Shown: one piece after another, positions 5,541 through 7,336 of the stretch
Position numbering within the stretch: the first letter of the stretch is position 1
How the letters are laid out: each line of letters begins with the position of its first letter
Assembly: GCA_903907885.1 (NCBI GenBank)
Contig: CAIVPY010000296.1
Location: 1 to 7,336, forward strand
Origin: an uncultured Bacteroidota bacterium
GTDB lineage: Bacteria > Bacteroidota > Bacteroidia > UKL13-3
Reading direction: 5' to 3'
Length of the DNA: 7,336 bases
Notes under the pieces: model-generated
What the model saw: the letters and a program-made list of their open reading frames with translations, nothing else
What the model was told of the DNA's origin: nothing
Database searches by the model: none
Made by a program: the position numbers and the translations under genes

Positions 5541-5600
5541 ACAAAATGTGGTTTGTAGGGACACGCAACAACGGCTGCCATTGCACAGGCAGCCCGCAGG
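5541..5600. repeat. GC-richer patch with hairpin, probable degenerate interspersed repeat
   Basis: Within the 151-bp gap between convergent genes, GGCTGCC (5573-5579) pairs with GGCAGCC (5588-5594) around an eight-base loop, preceded by GTTTGTAGGGACACGC at 5551-5565. The TGTAGGGACACGC string resembles, from memory, one half of short intergenic repeats in Bacteroidota and related genomes; the mirror half is absent. Neither side has a clear U-tract, so it is a poor intrinsic terminator. Confidence 0.35.
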
Positions 5601-5646
5601 AATCAACTCATTTAGAACCAGAATAAAAAAATCAGAAAAATTCTTT

Positions 5647-7336
5647 TTAATGAACAATTACTTGTTTAGTAAAGTACTCGTTTTCGTTTTGAATGCGTAA
5701 TATAAATATGCCTTCACTCAGATTTGAAACAATATTCATATCCTGTTCCCCTAATTTCACAATTTGAGTATCTGACCAAACTTCCTGCCCTAATAAATTA
5801 TATATACTTATTTTTGTTTCACTATTTTTAATAGCATTTATTCGTATTGTAAATATTCCATGGTTAGGGTTTGGAAATACTGTTATTCTGTTTGAATTGA
5901 ATAAGTCATTTATCCCAGAATTATCATGAATAATTGATACATCCACATTTGTAGAGTCGACACATTGAAATTGATTAATACCTACTAAACTAATATTGCC
6001 AATGCCTTCTTTTATCCATTTTATAGACACTGAATTAGTGCCTTGTCCACTTAATATTTCGCCATTAATTACTTTCCATTCATAGCTAATATTTGCCTGT
6101 TGTGTTACGTTGTAAGTATACGTTAAATTAGCTTTAACATTTAAAGTTTGTCCAGTTATGTTTGCAACTATAGGCAATGGATTAATAGTTACAGGTTTAG
6201 TAGTGAAATCTGTACCAGATAAATATCCAGATTCAAAAGTTAAATCATCAACTGAAATTGGATTAACCACAATTACCTTATTAGTGGCTTTGCATGGAAT
6301 ATCAATAGTAATAAAAATGTAATGGGTATCGACAGGTAGGGTTTGTGTCAAGTCCGTAAATTGTTGCAAGCCTCCACCTAAGTCAATAGTTTTGGTACTA
6401 AGCAAAATAGGTAATCCTGTGGTAAAAGACGAATTTGTATGATACCAGACTTTCATATTGTTTATATCAAAATCTGTATATGTTCCAGAAGTGGTAAATT
6501 GAAGACTTTTTAATGAGGTGGGATATTTTGAAACTATTATATCTATTCTATATATTACATTATTAATAGCACCTTTTGAGGGAATCATTTGAGTAGGTAA
6601 GCCATTTGCCAAATTAATTATAGGATAAAAATTTAAGATACTAACTTGGATTTCTTTTGATTTGACGCAAGCGTATTGATTAGTAGCATCCACTGACAGT
6701 TTTCCTGAAATACCATCAAACCATAATACCGAAACCTCATTGGTTCCTTGTCCATTTACAATCATTCCATTGGTAATAGTCCAATTATAATTTATGTTTA
6801 GTTGTTGTGTAACTTTATAAGTGTATGTAACATTACTATTTACATCTATTGTTTGACCTACAATATTATCAACTTGTGGTACTGAATTTAAATTAATGGC
6901 ACTTTGTGTAAACGTGCTACCTGTGGCAGTGTTTGACACAAAAATAACATCAGTTGTGTTCATTGCTTTTACTATCAAGTTTTTTGTATTGGCATTACAT
7001 GATATATCTGTTGTTATAAAAATATAATTTAAACCATTTTGTAGTGATTGAGACAAAGAATTAAATTTTTGCAATCCAGGGTTTAAACCCGTTATTTTAG
7101 TAGCTAATAATAAAGGTGAGCCAACAGCGAAATTTGAATTATCATGATACCAAATTTTAAAGTTTGATATATCAGTAGAGGTATAATTTCCTAAAGTTAT
7201 AAATTGTAATGAATTCAATATTGGATTAGAACATTTAACATTAATATCTACCCTATAAAGAATTACATTTTTAGCACCATTTATTGGATTTGATTGGGGT
7301 GCTATATCGTTTGTAATCACTATACAATTTGGGTTG
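5647..7336 (-). CDS. Large secreted multidomain protein, two BNR-associated-like/PKD-like modules and T9SS tail (5' end missing)
   Basis: The 3' part of a surface or secreted protein; the frame stays open to the window edge and the true start lies beyond it. Residues are counted from the GTG at 7320, an internal codon (the frame reads NPNCI before it). Two tandem modules repeat with a period of about 235 residues. Each starts with a beta domain (about 12-145 and 247-380) sharing YR(V/I)DI, LKSLQF-like, KVWYH and NYIFIT motifs, resembling the BNR-associated N-terminal domain of some sialidase-like proteins. Each ends with a PKD_6-like domain (about 147-229 and 382-463) with GQT, YTYxVTQQ, Y(N/E)W and GQGTN. 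The type IX sorting domain (about 476-557) has ITVFPNPNHG, SIYNLLGQEVW and GIFILRI. Such proteins are exported through T9SS, often as adhesins or enzymes; the catalytic or binding part, if any, lies off the window. The domain-family calls are from pattern memory; T9SS tail is firm. It converges with the HTH gene. Confidence 0.93.
   Translation of the reverse strand, partial: NPNCIVITNDIAPQSNPINGAKNVILYRVDINVKCSNPILNSLQFITLGNYTSTDISNFKIWYHDNSNFAVGSPLLLATKITGLNPGLQKFNSLSQSLQNGLNYIFITTDISCNANTKNLIVKAMNTTDVIFVSNTATGSTFTQSAINLNSVPQVDNIVGQTIDVNSNVTYTYKVTQQLNINYNWTITNGMIVNGQGTNEVSVLWFDGISGKLSVDATNQYACVKSKEIQVSILNFYPIINLANGLPTQMIPSKGAINNVIYRIDIIVSKYPTSLKSLQFTTSGTYTDFDINNMKVWYHTNSSFTTGLPILLSTKTIDLGGGLQQFTDLTQTLPVDTHYIFITIDIPCKATNKVIVVNPISVDDLTFESGYLSGTDFTTKPVTINPLPIVANITGQTLNVKANLTYTYNVTQQANISYEWKVINGEILSGQGTNSVSIKWIKEGIGNISLVGINQFQCVDSTNVDVSIIHDNSGINDLFNSNRITVFPNPNHGIFTIRINAIKNSETKISIYNLLGQEVWSDTQIVKLGEQDMNIVSNLSEGIFILRIQNENEYFTKQVIVH

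Noticed and set aside
5246..5581. Minus-strand frame over the HTH gene
   Set aside because: Shadow of the XRE-type domain, which is clear on the plus strand.
5515..5700. Plus-strand frame after the HTH gene
   Set aside because: Runs over a repeat-like patch and into the T9SS tail in antisense; no protein features.
7318..7320. GTG start for the right-hand T9SS protein
   Set aside because: The frame continues to the window edge and the GTG lies within a domain, without a signal peptide after it.

Overview
The window looks like an accessory stretch of a low-GC Bacteroidota chromosome. Evidence seen directly: two proteins with C-terminal type IX secretion (T9SS type A) sorting domains, three lipoproteins with Bacteroidota-style lipoboxes, A-rich leaders without a clear Shine-Dalgarno, and two matches to the Bacteroidota -7 box TAnnTTTG, one with a well-spaced -33 TTTG. 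I cannot name the genus.

Layout. Positions 1-60 hold two small hairpins that look like the end of an interspersed repeat. Positions 67 to about 430 hold an 84-bp tandem array (four full units and a partial fifth). A cytoplasmic-looking protein of unknown function (516-1238, +) follows, ending at a perfect 22-bp hairpin that serves as terminator against the convergent gene at 1440-2720 (-), a secreted five-Asp-box beta-propeller with a T9SS tail. Next comes a probable minus-strand operon running 5044 to 2784: an unknown lipoprotein (4574-5044), a DUF4221/6-bladed-propeller-like lipoprotein (3401-4513), an overlapping lipoprotein with a CxxC thioredoxin-like motif (2956-3423), and a 52-residue cysteine-rich peptide (2784-2942). 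A hairpin terminator closes it at 2746-2772. The operon has a good Bacteroidota promoter at 5141-5171. A divergent 70-residue XRE-type helix-turn-helix gene (5283-5495, +) lies across an inverted repeat that overlaps the -33 box. After a short repeat-like, GC-richer patch (5541-5600) comes the 3' part of a large secreted protein (5647 to beyond the right edge, -) built of two tandem BNR-associated-like plus PKD-like modules and a T9SS tail.

How the parts may work together (inference): the HTH protein could control the lipoprotein operon through the inverted repeat. The operon products would sit in the envelope, with the CxxC lipoprotein and the Cys-rich peptide possibly forming a redox or enzyme/peptide pair. 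The arrangement recalls the small-peptide (NVEALA-type) and propeller-lipoprotein neighbourhoods of Bacteroidales, though the peptide here lacks that family's visible leader. This operon is the best candidate for an undescribed system. The two T9SS proteins are probably independent surface or secreted proteins.
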